Part shown: positions 1-11,600 of the stretch, in pieces
Layout of the letters: every line of letters starts with the position of its first letter
Numbering within the stretch: position 1 is the first letter of the stretch
NCBI RefSeq assembly: GCF_012273895.1
Contig: NC_052118.1
Location: 1,054,001 to 1,118,000, forward strand
Source of the DNA: Zerene cesonia
Taxonomy: Eukaryota; Arthropoda; Insecta; Lepidoptera; Pieridae
Length of the DNA stretch: 64,000 nucleotides
Direction: 5' to 3'
The notes under the pieces: generated by a model
What the model was told of the DNA's origin: nothing
The model's input: the letters and a program-made list of their open reading frames with translations, nothing else
Databases searched by the model: none
Translations under genes and position numbers: made by a program

Positions 1-84
1 CTTCCCCACCCAGGGACGTCGATGACCTTCTCCATAGAAAATATACGTTCACGTGTTATAATCTGTCCGTCCGTCCGTCCGCAG

Positions 85-3000
85 ACCCGGAGGCGGTGAA
101 GCCGTCGGACTGGGAGGACGAGATGGACGGCGAGTGGGAGGCGCCGCTGGTGGACAACCCGCGCTGCGCCGCCGCGCCCGGCTGCGGGCCCTGGGCCCCG
201 CCGCTCGTGCCCAACCCCGCCTACAAGGTGCGCACGAGCACGCGCGCGCACGTACGCGCACGCACGCACACGCACGCACATGCACGCACATGAGCACACA
301 CTCGTACGCACATGTGCACACACACACACGCACGCACATGAGCACACACTCGTACGCACATTTGCACACACACACACGCACGCACATGAGCACACACACG
401 TACGCACATGTACACACACACACACGCACGCACGCAATTGTGCACACGCACGCACATACACGCACGCACATACACGCACGCACGTACATGCATGTATACA
501 CGAACATAGTCGCACACACATACACGTCTGCACGCACTTATTTGTGACGCGCTGATATATGTAGCGGTGTGGGCGCCATGTGTGGGTGTGCGGTCGCTTG
601 CCGCTTGTGGCCAACCAGAATTATAAAATTGATGTATATGTCACCGCGATTGTATAAATCATGTTACTTTATAATCAACTAGCGACCCACCCCGGCTTGG
701 CGTAATTATGCTTATTATAATTATGTTTACAAACATTTCTCTTGAATCACTCCACTGTTAAATACAACTCGCATCAAAATCCGTTGCGTGGTTTTAAATA
801 TCTAAGTATACGCAGGGACAGACAGCGGGACTTGTGAACTGTCCACGATTGGTCTCTATTTGTTACATAACTCTATAACAAAAATACAAAATATTACTAC
901 TATACTACAAACTAATACAGATAGTTTCAACCCGCAATTACATTATCACACGTTTCAATAAAGTCTTGTTACATACATACATAATACATAAATTTCGAGG
1001 TGGATAACATGTGTATAATCTTCTACTGGGAATGATTGATATTCCCCTATAAAAGTAACCTATCTTAACTATATTCAGATACAAAAATCATATAACCGCT
1101 CCACTACGACGTGAAGGACAAACAAACAAACAAACTGATATCATCAACTAGCGGTAAGCCCCGGCTTAGCCCGTGTTACACATATGGCTTTCCTCAATAA
1201 ATGCTATGTAATACTGATAGAATTTCTCAAATCGAACCCGTAGTTCCTGAGACTAGCGCGTTCAAACAAATAAACAAACTCTTCAACTTTATAATATCAT
1301 AAAACGCACAGCCCAAACCACTCGACAGATCGGACATTTGGCAAGCAGATAAATGTAATGACGAAGGCATCCCGCTAATAAAGAATTTTGATAATTTGCC
1401 CCCCGAGGGGATAAAATAGGAGATGAAAGTTTGTACCGTGAAAATTTATTTCGACCGCGCGGGCGAAGCTGCGGACACACATCTAGTTAATAATATAGAT
1501 TTAATACCTTTTACCCAACTCACAACAATAATGATGATGATGATGATGATGCTGATGCTGCGGCAGGGCGTGTGGCGCGCCCCGCTGGTGCCGAACCCGC
1601 AGTACCGCGGGCGGTGGGCGCCGCGCCGCGTGCCCAACCCGCACTACTTCCGCGACGACGCGCCCTACAAGATGACTGCCGTTGTGAGTATACGCTCCTG
1701 TGTCTGTATTCTACGCATATATTCATACTTATATTCGTTGCTTTTTCATAGAGGAAAGCTTGATTTTTTTTTTCTATGGGCCAAGAGGGAACCGTTTGGC
1801 AACGATCTCGTCTGGTTGTTGTTGTTAGCTGAGATGTGGCCTAGGACGTGCGCTTAATAAATTTCAATTTATCTGCACATGTGGATACCATTACCACTGC
1901 TCAAACGGTGAAGGAAAACATCGTGAGGAAACCGGCATGTCCAAGAATCAAAAGTTCGACGACATGTGACATCTGCCAACCCGTTCTTGGCCAGCGTGGT
2001 GGATTGTCGCCTGAACCCTCATAGGAGGCCTGTGTCCCAGCAGTGGGGACATATATGGGCTGGTGATGGTGATGATGATGTACAAAATAAACTCAACCTC
2101 ATTTAAAAATGTTTTCGAAAACTTTTTTTTTAATCCCTTTTGAAATGTTTATCAAACTAATATGTATACTAATATTAGAACTAATAAAATTTCAGACGGC
2201 CGTCGGATTCGAACTGTGGTCCATGTCTCCCCAACTACTCTTCGACAATCTGATCATCACGGACGACGAAGCCGTTGCGGCGGAATGGGCCAAACAAACA
2301 TACGCACTGAAGAGAGAAAGGATTACTAGTCAATCGGTGAGTGATTTATTCGTTACTGTATGATTAATTGAAATATATAAATTAATTTTTTAAGTAATAT
2401 ATATTTTTTTTTTAATAATTATGTAGGATTTTTTTTTTCAAGTCAAACCATCAGCAATTAATCTGATTAGTGATATATCCTTTTTTTTTAATCAAGTGAC
2501 TGACTAAGAGAATAATAAAAATGGTTTCTCTAAATTGATATCTTCTATATAGGAAAATATTAATATTACAATTAGTCGTCATATTTCTGTTATCAAATAA
2601 TATTAAATCTGATAAGAGAAAGTGTTTTAAGTAATATAGAAAACGTTTTAAAATTGATTCTCTTAAATATTCATACGATCTGGCAATCAAATAATCTTAA
2701 AGATTATAGTGACTTTGTAAACAACATCCGAATAAATCATGAAAGTAATAAAAAAATACCTTGAAAAAAATCATGTTATAAATCGGTCAGAAAACGCTAT
2801 GGGGCCGCATCCTAGCGGCCACCAAGTACAAGCCGGGCTACTGGGTCATGTACGCCATATACTGCGCGGTGCCCATCACACTCTACGTCGTCTACTTGCT
2901 GGGCCGCTCCAGGGAGGTGCGACACCTGCTGGCACCTACGCTAGACTCGGCTAGAATGTTCTCGAATGTGTACCATGCGATCCAACTGAGAATAGGATCG

Positions 3001-5456
3001 ACTTAGCGCCATCTTGCTAGCGGCTATAAATTTACACCGATTGATATAATAATTTATGTTGAGCAATAATGTTTGTACTTAAATTTTATATAAAAGTCGG
3101 ACAAAGTAGAGCGTTATTGATTGAGCAAAAATATTTTGCATGTTTTAAAAAAAATCTAATTTTTCTGATGATTTTAATATAGAAAGGTCATTAAAGCTTC
3201 TATTCTTAGTTGGATCTTATACATTGGGTTGAGTTATTACTGAGACATAGGCGGAGGTGGCTCGAATGTGTAGATATTTTATTTACGTACAAGTAGGCTA
3301 GAATTTGTGCTATTTTGGGACATTGTATATTTAAAATGTATTATAAATTGTACCCACAACCACCGTATACATACCTGTCACTACCCAGTACCGACATTTA
3401 TATTAATGTTACGCTAATCATACATTTACTATTTATTTTCATCATACATACTATTCATTTATTTACTATTTACATTGCATATTATATATTTCCCATATAT
3501 ATGTAGATATACTAGCCGTTCGCCTCCGTTTCACTGGTATATATAGCCTATGTACACTTAGTGTAATTCAACTTTCTAATGGTGAAAGAATTTTTGAAAT
3601 CGATCCAGCCGTTCACCCGTGATGGTGTGACCAAGGGAAATAGGGATCCATTTTTATATAGATACTATCTGACTCGGCAAACGCTGTGCTGCCCTACTCT
3701 TATCATTTAGGGTTATGAGAAATAGAAGTTGGCCGATTCTCAGACATACCCGATATGCACACAAAATGTCATAAGAATCAAAAGGTCCAACCGTTTCGGA
3801 GGAGTATGGTAACTAACATTGTGACACGAGCATTTTATATATGTAGAGCTATAGATTAAGCTAGCTAATAAACCCATCTAGAGCTACATCGTGTGGTAGT
3901 CACCCAGCTAGAGTTATTTCTAGGAGTCGGTGGTGGAGCGAGCCCTGAAGTTCGCCGGCGAGAACCCCTGGGTGTACGCCGCGCTCATCGTAGGCTCGTT
4001 CCTGGTCGTCGGGGTCACTGCCTACATGTGCTGCGGACCTAGGACGGTGAGTGGGGTCACACTAGATGGGACCTTGACTGATGGGTTGGTGAGTCTGGTT
4101 CAGTTCCAGCGGTTGGGATCGACAGCTGGAAACTGGTGGTGGTTGGGATGGTGGTTGAGATCGTGAGCTGGTGGAAACTGGTTCAAAGTCTAAAAGTAAT
4201 TTATTCAACTAGACTCCTTCCTTGGTTTGTATAATTCGTGAGATTGGATAGCTGGAGGAAGCTGGTAAACTGAAAGTCTTAACATTTATTTATTGAATTT
4301 TACTTTTTTAAGAAACGCTTTGAATTCGTGATTGTAAAGATTTAGTGTGCGTAGATTAATATACATTTTATTTTATCCGCATTAAAAAAAAGAATGTTCG
4401 GCAATTTATGTTTGCAAATATTCACCATTTGACACCGTTTCGGAAAGCAGTTTTTACATAGAAAAGCCGACGGAAAGAATTGTAGTTTGTGGTTGCTCTT
4501 TTCAAGTCATGTAAATTTTACAAATTTATTTTTCATCACATAACCTGTTTAAGTCTATTTACGCACGTGGTGATGCGTGAAAAAGTGCCCTAAAGGTGAT
4601 CTATAACTGTCTAGATATTACACGCAGTTATATCCGTATGGTAAATGAGTATAAAGTGGCCCAAAAACAAAAAAAAATAATAATAATAATAAAATTAATC
4701 ACTGGACACAGAGGTCCCGGTTGCCAACTTATGTATCAAATTTGATAACATTTTTAATATTTGGAACCACAATTTATCTCGATATCGAAGCGTTACTTAA
4801 TTTTTTTAGGTCTTTAGACAAAAGAGAATAAATAAATAAATTAATTAATTTAAAAGTAGAAGCATCCTTCTTCTTTTTGTTTTAAACTGTATGTATTTGA
4901 GTAGATAGGAACGAGTGAAGAAAAGAAGTTGTATTAATATACTATATACATAATTGCAGCAAGACGCAGACGCGGAAATAAAAAAGACCGACGCGGTGGT
5001 GGAGGACGACCCTCACGCGGAAGGAGAGAAAGATGCGGAGGGAGAGGGTGATGGGGAGGTAGAGGAGGAGGAGCCGGAACCAAAGGAGAAGGCCGGGAAG
5101 GCCGACTTGGAGGGACCCGTGGAGGAGGAAGTCGCTGAGGTAATTATGAATAAATTTCACGGTCATGAAAAAACGGTGATGAAAATGTAAAGGGCATTGT
5201 TCTACGTCCTTATTTTTAATTATTTTATTAATCTCGGGAACTATTCGACCTATTAAAATTTTTACCACGATTTCGCCGAGTGCTCAGGCTATATAATATT
5301 ATGTAGCAAGGGTGAATCCGGGTTGGACGGCTACTTACGGATGAAATTCTGAATATTTGTATCTTAAACAGTATCGCTAAAGTTGACATTATATTTAATT
5401 TCTAGTCGGCTGGCGGCGGGGACGGGCACAGGAAGAGGAAACCACGTAAGGAGTAA
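85..5456 (+). CDS. Cnx: Calnexin, 3' part of gene (P-domain end, membrane anchor, acidic tail)
   Basis: ER type-I membrane lectin chaperone for monoglucosylated glycoproteins. The luminal lectin domain and most of the P-domain lie left of the window. Exons seen: 85-227, 1567-1683, 2196-2336, then an anchor exon (2791-2916 or 3924-4046), then 4960-5139 and 5406-5456 (TAA). All junctions except the first acceptor are phase 0. The first two exons carry four GxW..P..xNP P-domain motif-2 repeats (GEWEAPLVDNP, GPWAPPLVPNP, GVWRAPLVPNP, GRWAPRRVPNP). The exon at 2196 has the conserved GFELWSM and LLFDNLIIT segments of the lectin domain. Exon 4960-5139 encodes a 60-residue Glu/Asp-rich cytosolic tail. 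The last exon ends RKRKPRKE, like the basic C-terminus of animal calnexins. The family assignment is very secure. The choice between anchor exons is inferred from phase. Confidence 0.95.
228..538. repeat. CA/CG-rich minisatellite beside a calnexin exon
   Basis: Starts at the donor of the calnexin exon and runs about 310 bp. It is made of CACACA and CGCACG tracts with an imperfect unit of roughly 60 bp, in which GCACATGAGCACACACTCGT recurs. Several reading frames stay open through it on both strands only because it lacks T-rich stop codons. It is intronic. Confidence 0.9.
660..1300. repeat. Two old interspersed repeat fragments in calnexin intron
   Basis: 660-860 has the pattern ACTAGCGACCCACCCCGGCT ... 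ATCAAAATCCGTTGCGTGG and resembles 33080-33235. 1145-1300 (CTAGCGGTAAGCCCCGGCTT ... TTCCTGAGACTAGCGCGTTC) closely resembles 63730-63890. Both look like 3' ends of common lepidopteran retroelements. The class is inferred, and the similarity between copies is seen directly. Confidence 0.55.
1530..1556. repeat. (ATG)n microsatellite next to a splice acceptor
   Basis: About seven ATG units followed by GCTGATGCTGCGGCAG, whose final AG is the acceptor of the calnexin exon at 1567. The usual pyrimidine tract is replaced by the microsatellite. Confidence 0.85.
1860..2080 (+). mobile_element. tRNA-derived SINE, 5'-truncated copy, (GAT)n tail
   Basis: Contains the family core GTGAAGGAAAACATCGTGAG, GGAAACCGGCATGTCCAAGA, TTGGCCAGCGTGGTGGATTG and GGAGGCCTGTGTCCCAGCAG, and ends in GGTGATGGTGATGATGATG. 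The tRNA-like head is missing. It lies in a calnexin intron. Confidence 0.85.
2791..3006 (+). CDS. Calnexin alternative anchor exon A (cassette 2791-2916 or terminal 2791-3006)
   Basis: The AG acceptor at 2789-2790 opens a phase-0 frame of 42 codons up to a GTGCGA donor at 2917. It contains the hydrophobic segment GYWVMYAIYCAVPITLYVVY. The W-V-x-Y ... A-V-P pattern is the one seen in vertebrate calnexin anchors. If the donor is ignored, the frame continues 29 more codons to TAG at 3004-3006. That would give a terminal exon without the acidic tail or the basic C-terminus. It sits in the same intron interval as exon B and is in the same phase, so it could replace B. Use of either form is inference. 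Confidence 0.7.
   Translation, partial: KTLWGRILAATKYKPGYWVMYAIYCAVPITLYVVYLLGRSREVRHLLAPTLDSARMFSNVYHAIQLRIGST
3500..3845. repeat. Old retroelement fragments in calnexin intron
   Basis: 3660-3845 (GGCAAACGCTGTGCTGCCCT ... GTTGGCCGATTCTCA ... CCGTTTCGGAGGAGTATGG) matches 14720-14885 over its length. 3510-3655 (ACTAGCCGTTCGCC ... CAGCCGTTCACCCGTGATGG) is a second family. Neither contains an open frame of note. Confidence 0.55.
3924..4046 (+). CDS. Calnexin alternative anchor exon B
   Basis: Phase-0 exon of 41 codons between TTTCTAG (acceptor) and GTGAGT (donor, 4047). It encodes ENPWVYAALIVGSFLVVGV followed by TAYMCCGPRT. The CC pair just after the membrane segment matches the juxtamembrane cysteine pair that is palmitoylated in mammalian calnexin. 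It splices in frame to the acidic tail exon at 4960. It is probably the ordinary anchor exon, because both of its splice sites are stronger than those of exon A. Confidence 0.85.
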
Positions 5457-8400
5457 ACCAACTGACTGCTGTCGTTTGTTGATCAACATGTCGGAAATAT
5501 CATCAAAAAATTGTTGGAACAAATAGAAAATGAATCTAAATTAAAAAAAAGTAAATGTCTCAAAAAATTGGTATTCAAATGATACGTTAGGTAGATGCGT
5601 CAAACTCATAGATAATGATAATATAGAGTCAAGTCAAGTCGAAAGAATTTCACTTACATTTCAACGAATCAAACTAAATAGGAAATTTCTATGTCATATT
5701 TAATGCTCCTATATAAAATATTTTTGATGTCATTCTATTAACAAACGATGCGATTTTAATGTTTAGGTAGCAAACGTGTGAACCAAAATGGCGAATTAAA
5801 AAACCAATCGCGCCGTCTCCCTCAAACATGTTAACGTGCATGCGTTAAAGCGAGATGGCATGATGTTAGTTTAAAATTTTAGTTCAAACGCAATATAATT
5901 TTTTCCTTATCGAGGGAGTGGATACTTTGCTTAGGTATTTAAGCTTTTTGGTAGACTGTATTTAGTGATATTTATTATTTATATACTTGCAATATTATAT
6001 TAAATAGTTTTCTTGTGGATTTATGGTATGGCAAGCAATTCCATTAACTAAAATAATTTAATTATATTAATTTATATATGTTTAAAATATATAACTACTG
6101 TGCAACAACATTAAGTATTATAAATATTCCAATAAAATCCATTTTATTTACTATTTCTCATGTCTACCAAAGAAATACTAAAATCCTTTTGAACACGGTA
6201 GGCGACAGATAGAGGTGGTATTTAAATCAAATCAAGAAAATTACAATAAATAGGAACGGAATACTTACATGGTCTCGTAAACATTTTAATTTTAAGCAGA
6301 TCGGTAAAACATAATAATAGTCTAAAAGGGTAATTCATTTAACTGTATCTTTAACAAAACTATAGTTTATTTTCAATAACCATCCACCCACCTCTATAGT
6401 TATATCATAATAATTCCAGGGTTGTAAAATAATTAACATTTCAAAATTCCAGTATTTTCCTTAAGTTAACTTGCCTCGAAATAAAATTTTATATATAACA
6501 CCTCCAAAACTTAGCGGAGACCATTTTACATACTACATCATATGTAATTATATCCTTTGACTTCTCCATACGAGTAAAGTATTCATTGATATTTTATGTG
6601 TGTGTTCAAGTAGATTTAATTTTTAAATGTTGCTAGTAAAAATAAATTGATATATAATACAATAGTTTGAACAGTTGCTGATTTGACATTTAAGCTTTTA
6701 TTAAAAGGTCTGCGTCAGTCGCTCGCCGGCCGTTGTGGGGTTAACAGGTCGGTAAAAATAGTAACTGTTTAAACTATATTTCTACCATAATATTTTCTCC
6801 ATACCGTCTTGATATATTTCATAGCTTAATATATAATTATTATTGTTAATTTATTTTCTTCTGTCATAGCATTTATTGCTTTTAAGTACAGCATGTACAT
6901 CAGTATATAATATAGTTAATATCATAGGTGAATGTATATTTGCTATGTCTAAAGCTGAGGTAAGCGAAAACGCGGTTGTATGTGAAGTATTTGTTTGATT
7001 TAAACTAAATATTGTCTATGTTTTGTTATTCATTGCATTTCCCAAAGAAAGAAAATAAGATTGTTCAAATTCGTACAAATATGTGTTTTTTTTCATCCTT
7101 AATGTCTTTTGTTCGTTACTGACTTTCCAAAAATATAAAATGATTTCTTTATTCTTAATGACATTTAGCATTTATTTCAGTTTTAAACTATGTACGAATT
7201 TGATCGGCCTGATTTTTATATGATAATTGTAATAATTTGATATCATTCTGTTTTCATGATATATATATAAAGAGAATTCTATAGCCAAGAAACAAAACAA
7301 AATATTTGTATTCAGCTATGTATGTACTGTGTGATAGGTACGAGTTTATGGACTGTAATTTACATTAATAAATAAATAATTTATAATTGCGTGTTTTATT
7401 TGTCTTTTATTTCCTTATTGACTGACCCATTTGAATTTGAGGAAGTGGTTATATATTACCTTTAAATATCTATGCATATATAAAATTAATAATGTCCTGT
7501 CTATTGATTGAAAACACAACCTAGATAATATTAAAAAATTGAAATATTTTAAAAATTATGATTTTTAAAAATCTTGTGCAACATTTTTTTTTATTATCTA
7601 TTTCACATCTACATGTTTGACAATATTCACTTCATCTAAAGAACTCAATAGATCCTAAAGCCAAATTGCCCCAAATTTAGAAATTGTCATTGTCAAGGAA
7701 ATATGTACCCAAACCGAGAGTGAATAAAACTCATTATTGAACAGTTGATTTACATGACTACAAAATAGATACGACATAAATCACAAATATATGAGCAACT
7801 AAATAAACAAAAAACGTGTTTCAAATCTGTTTGCATAAAATTTTTCTACGTGTATAGGATATAGCTAGGATATAGCCGAGTACATCCCGTGATATAAATC
7901 GACCTGAATCTAGGGTCAAAGAATAAAAAAAAGATGTACCACTTACATCGTTGTGTTTCTTGACCCTATTGTTCATAACTGAATAAACTGAGATTTTTTT
8001 TAATAACCGTCTAGAGCTAATTATCAAAATTCACAAACGTTTCGCACGTGACTTCGCTCGATTGAAATTTCAAAGTGGCTGATCATGCATAAAAATTATA
8101 TATAGACAAATTTAAAGAATACATATGGGTAAAAAAAGAAGTTTTATGGAATGTTACTCGTAGTCGTAGGCTAATAACTTTACAACAATGCATTAACTAT
8201 ACCAATGATTATCCAAGTGTATCGTTTCTAAATAAAAAAAAAATAGTTGAATAAATTAAAGAAATACCTTATGATAAAATACATTCATGTTTGACAAAAC
8301 ATGTAAGTACTGATACTTTCGATAAATTTGAGTCCTTGTAGAAATTACTAAAAATAAATATCTAGGTTCCTTAAAACGTCAATTGCTTTTTTTTTAGTTT

Positions 8401-8612
8401 CTTGCTATATAATATTGTTTCGAATTATATTGATTGCCTAGAAGAGATCACTTGTTCATCCCTTACATATACTTTCTATATTAAGCGTCAAATGCATTTT
8501 ACTTCACAGCGGTTCTGTACTGATATCCCTTGTCCCGATATCGTTGACCAACGGTTTTTGATAATTCGTTGAGAGGTCACATAATCACTATAACGTAGAT
8601 CGCGGAGCGAGA
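5457..8612. other. Calnexin 3' UTR and intergenic spacer
   Basis: AT-rich, with no supported gene. Possible calnexin poly(A) signals are AATAAA at 6131-6136 and at 7367-7372. The latter is followed by the T/G-rich stretch GCGTGTTTTATTTGTC, so the 3' UTR may be close to 2 kb. Nothing else was recognised up to the sulfatase start. The sulfatase promoter must lie shortly before 8613. Confidence 0.6.
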
Positions 8613-11600
8613 ATGTTGTGTGCTTTACTGTGTGTTTTGTTGTGCTTGAGTGTGAGTGAGTGTCGGCCTAATATTGTTTTCATTCTAGCTGATGATTTCG
8701 TAAGTACTTAGTATTAAAATTAATATTTTTTAATTTGTGTGAAATATTTTTGAGTGCGTAAATTTTAGAATTTTCAGTTGGATAAAAATTTAGATTTACA
8801 AAAAAAAATATTCGTAGGTACCTTCTCATTTATCTGTTACGACACAAAAAAAAATGAGCCTCAGTTAGAATTTACGACATTTATTAATAACACATTGCAT
8901 ATCTGTTATTAACATTAATTAAGACCACATACATTTTGTAACATGTTGTTACATTCACTTATTTAGATTTTAGATTTAATTTAGCTTTGTAGGTTATAAA
9001 AAACGTATATTTCAAATGTTAACTGTCCACTTTTACTGCTTTACGAATCCACATTTTACAAAGTTCTCAAATTAAATGAAATAAAATAACTTTTTAAGTT
9101 TTTCTTTCTGCCAGTATTGTAGGAATCAAAAACCGATGACATAAATCATTACAATTCATTACTACGATCATTCCAGTACGAATAGTATTTTGTTTGATTT
9201 ATCTATAATAAATGTAAATACATACTAACATTTAAGCCACTTAGTCCGACGCCACTAGATCTAGTATAGCAATAAATATTACGCGCGATTATTGTTTTTG
9301 TTTTTTTGTTGACTGACAGATTTAATCCCACAAAAATAACCAACATTACAATGTATACCTTAGCTAACTATACTACTTACTTATAACCAAAACTTAAACT
9401 CGTATTAGGTATTATGTAAATAGGTTTCTTGTATTTATTCTGCACAGCTAATTATTATCAAGAGAAATGTATCAATCTAACAACACAAGCATCATTATAT
9501 ATGATTTACCGGTTAAGACAAATTAAACCCTATATTTAGCAAACAAAATCTATTAAAACATAGGTGAAAAATATAATATGTTGGCAAAAATAAACTATAC
9601 TACTATAAGTACCACTATGTAAATTTACAATAAAAATGTAAACCATATCCCTGCAAGGTCTGTACATTTATGATCTTCCTGTATGTAGGCGGTAGACGCT
9701 GTTAGATTCTTAAGCAAATATTTAGGTCGAAATAACGGCATACGTCGTAGACACTTGGATTATAAAGTGTCAACATAATATAAACAATCGCTGTATGAAC
9801 GAAAAACAAAAATTTATATTACTTAGTATAGTATTATGTTATCTGTACAATAATACAATAATATAAGGAGAAAACCTATCAAGCTACTCTTAAATCAATA
9901 TCAAAACTATAAATTTAAAATTTTGATATAATACCTATTTAGTTAACACTGGATGTTTTAAGTTACCTTGTTGCAATGATACCTAATCTTGTTTTATTTG
10001 CAAAAACACAATTGAGTAACATCACGCAATATTTATGGAGTAAATGGTACCTACCTTTTTATTTACATTATTGTTACAATCAAAGAGTAAATGATGGGGC
10101 TTATCGTAATTCACATTATAGGCAGGTATATGATAATTATTGCACCAATATTTTACAAATAACAATCAATATGCTTTAACGTAGCCTGCTTGTTATGTAC
10201 CTATTTACGATTTATTAAAATAAACCTAACTTTAAATTCTAACAGCGATTGTCTTAAATATAATGGAATATTTCAGGGTTGGAATGACGTAGGTTTCCAT
10301 GGCTCGAACGAGATACCGACTCCGAACATCGACGCCCTGTTTGCGTCTGGGCTCTCTCTGCACAACTACTATGTTACACCGATCTGCACACCCTCTAGAG
10401 CTGCTCTAATGACGGGAAAATATCCTATCCATACTGGTAATTGCCGAAATCAATTGAACAACAAGTGGTTACTGATGAAGTGACCCTAAACGTGTAAAGC
10501 TGTTATATATATCTAACTAGACTTTTATTATAATCTCGATATTTAGCACAGTTCAGAAAGGTCCCTCCCACTATTACCCCTCCAGATTCTAAAATGGTAC
10601 CAAATCACAACAATTGGTTGAAAACCCACGGTAACTTCGTGGAGTAAAAAAATAAAAAGAAACAGTCGAATTAAGAACCATCTTTTTTTCGCGCGTTCTT
10701 TTAAGTGAATGGTATATAATAAGGGAATGGGTACTCAATTTTTAAATAAATATTAGCGGTAGGTATCATATTATATTGACACGGGTAAGATGGGGTTTCG
10801 AGGCAGATTCAAAATACAACTGTACATCAATGATTTAACAGAATAGCGTCAAAGATACAGAATATTCACTTGATTGAAAATAAACAACGTGTTAAGATGT
10901 ACGAATATATTAAATACTTAGCTACTTATAATTAGTTGGCACTTGAAGCAAACGCAACCACTGGGCCAAGTTTTTGTAAAGAACCTTCGTCGCAGTCTAC
11001 TTCGTCACACAAATTTGTCATGGTCACATCTTATTTCTACGTTATTCAACAAATTAGTTGACCTTTATGAATAGACAATACAACATACTTTGAGACAAAA
11101 TGCTAATCGGTACTTATTTTGTTTAATTATCTATTGATCGCGACGACTCGTATGATGAAATCACATAAATATATGAATATAAATTATTGTATTTAGCTAA
11201 AGGTGGGTCACTTATTTTGCAAGTTTACCACCGGTCAACTTCTTCTCGGAATTGGTATGAAGCGACATTAACTCTAATATATATTCTACATCATTACTCA
11301 GAGAAAGTAGCGCTCATTTCCCGCTTTTATATCAGAATAGTGACATGTGAAATGATACGTATGTATGCAATTACTTCCAGTGGTATAATAAGATTCAATA
11401 ATTGTTTTCGAATTCCTACATAATACTATTGAAATTACCACTGCTACGTACCTAATTACTTTAAAATGGACTCAGGCACTATGACTTATTCCGCCCTTGA
11501 AAATATATTTTATTTTAGGATTACTGTCTACTTTTGTGTCTAAACTTCATCCTAATTTATCTTGCATCATCATTATACAACTGTAAAACAATTTAATATT

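Noticed and set aside
49..555. Several overlapping open frames on both strands, rich in Cys/Val/Thr/His
   Set aside because: They lie in the CA/CG minisatellite, which is open in many frames for compositional reasons. Only the calnexin exon 85-227 is real.
1423..1857. 144-codon plus-strand frame with poly-Met
   Set aside because: It is the calnexin exon 1567-1683 read through into intron and the ATG microsatellite.
9976..10179. 67-codon frame in the first sulfatase intron
   Set aside because: It has no splice logic linking it to the sulfatase frame and no recognisable domain.
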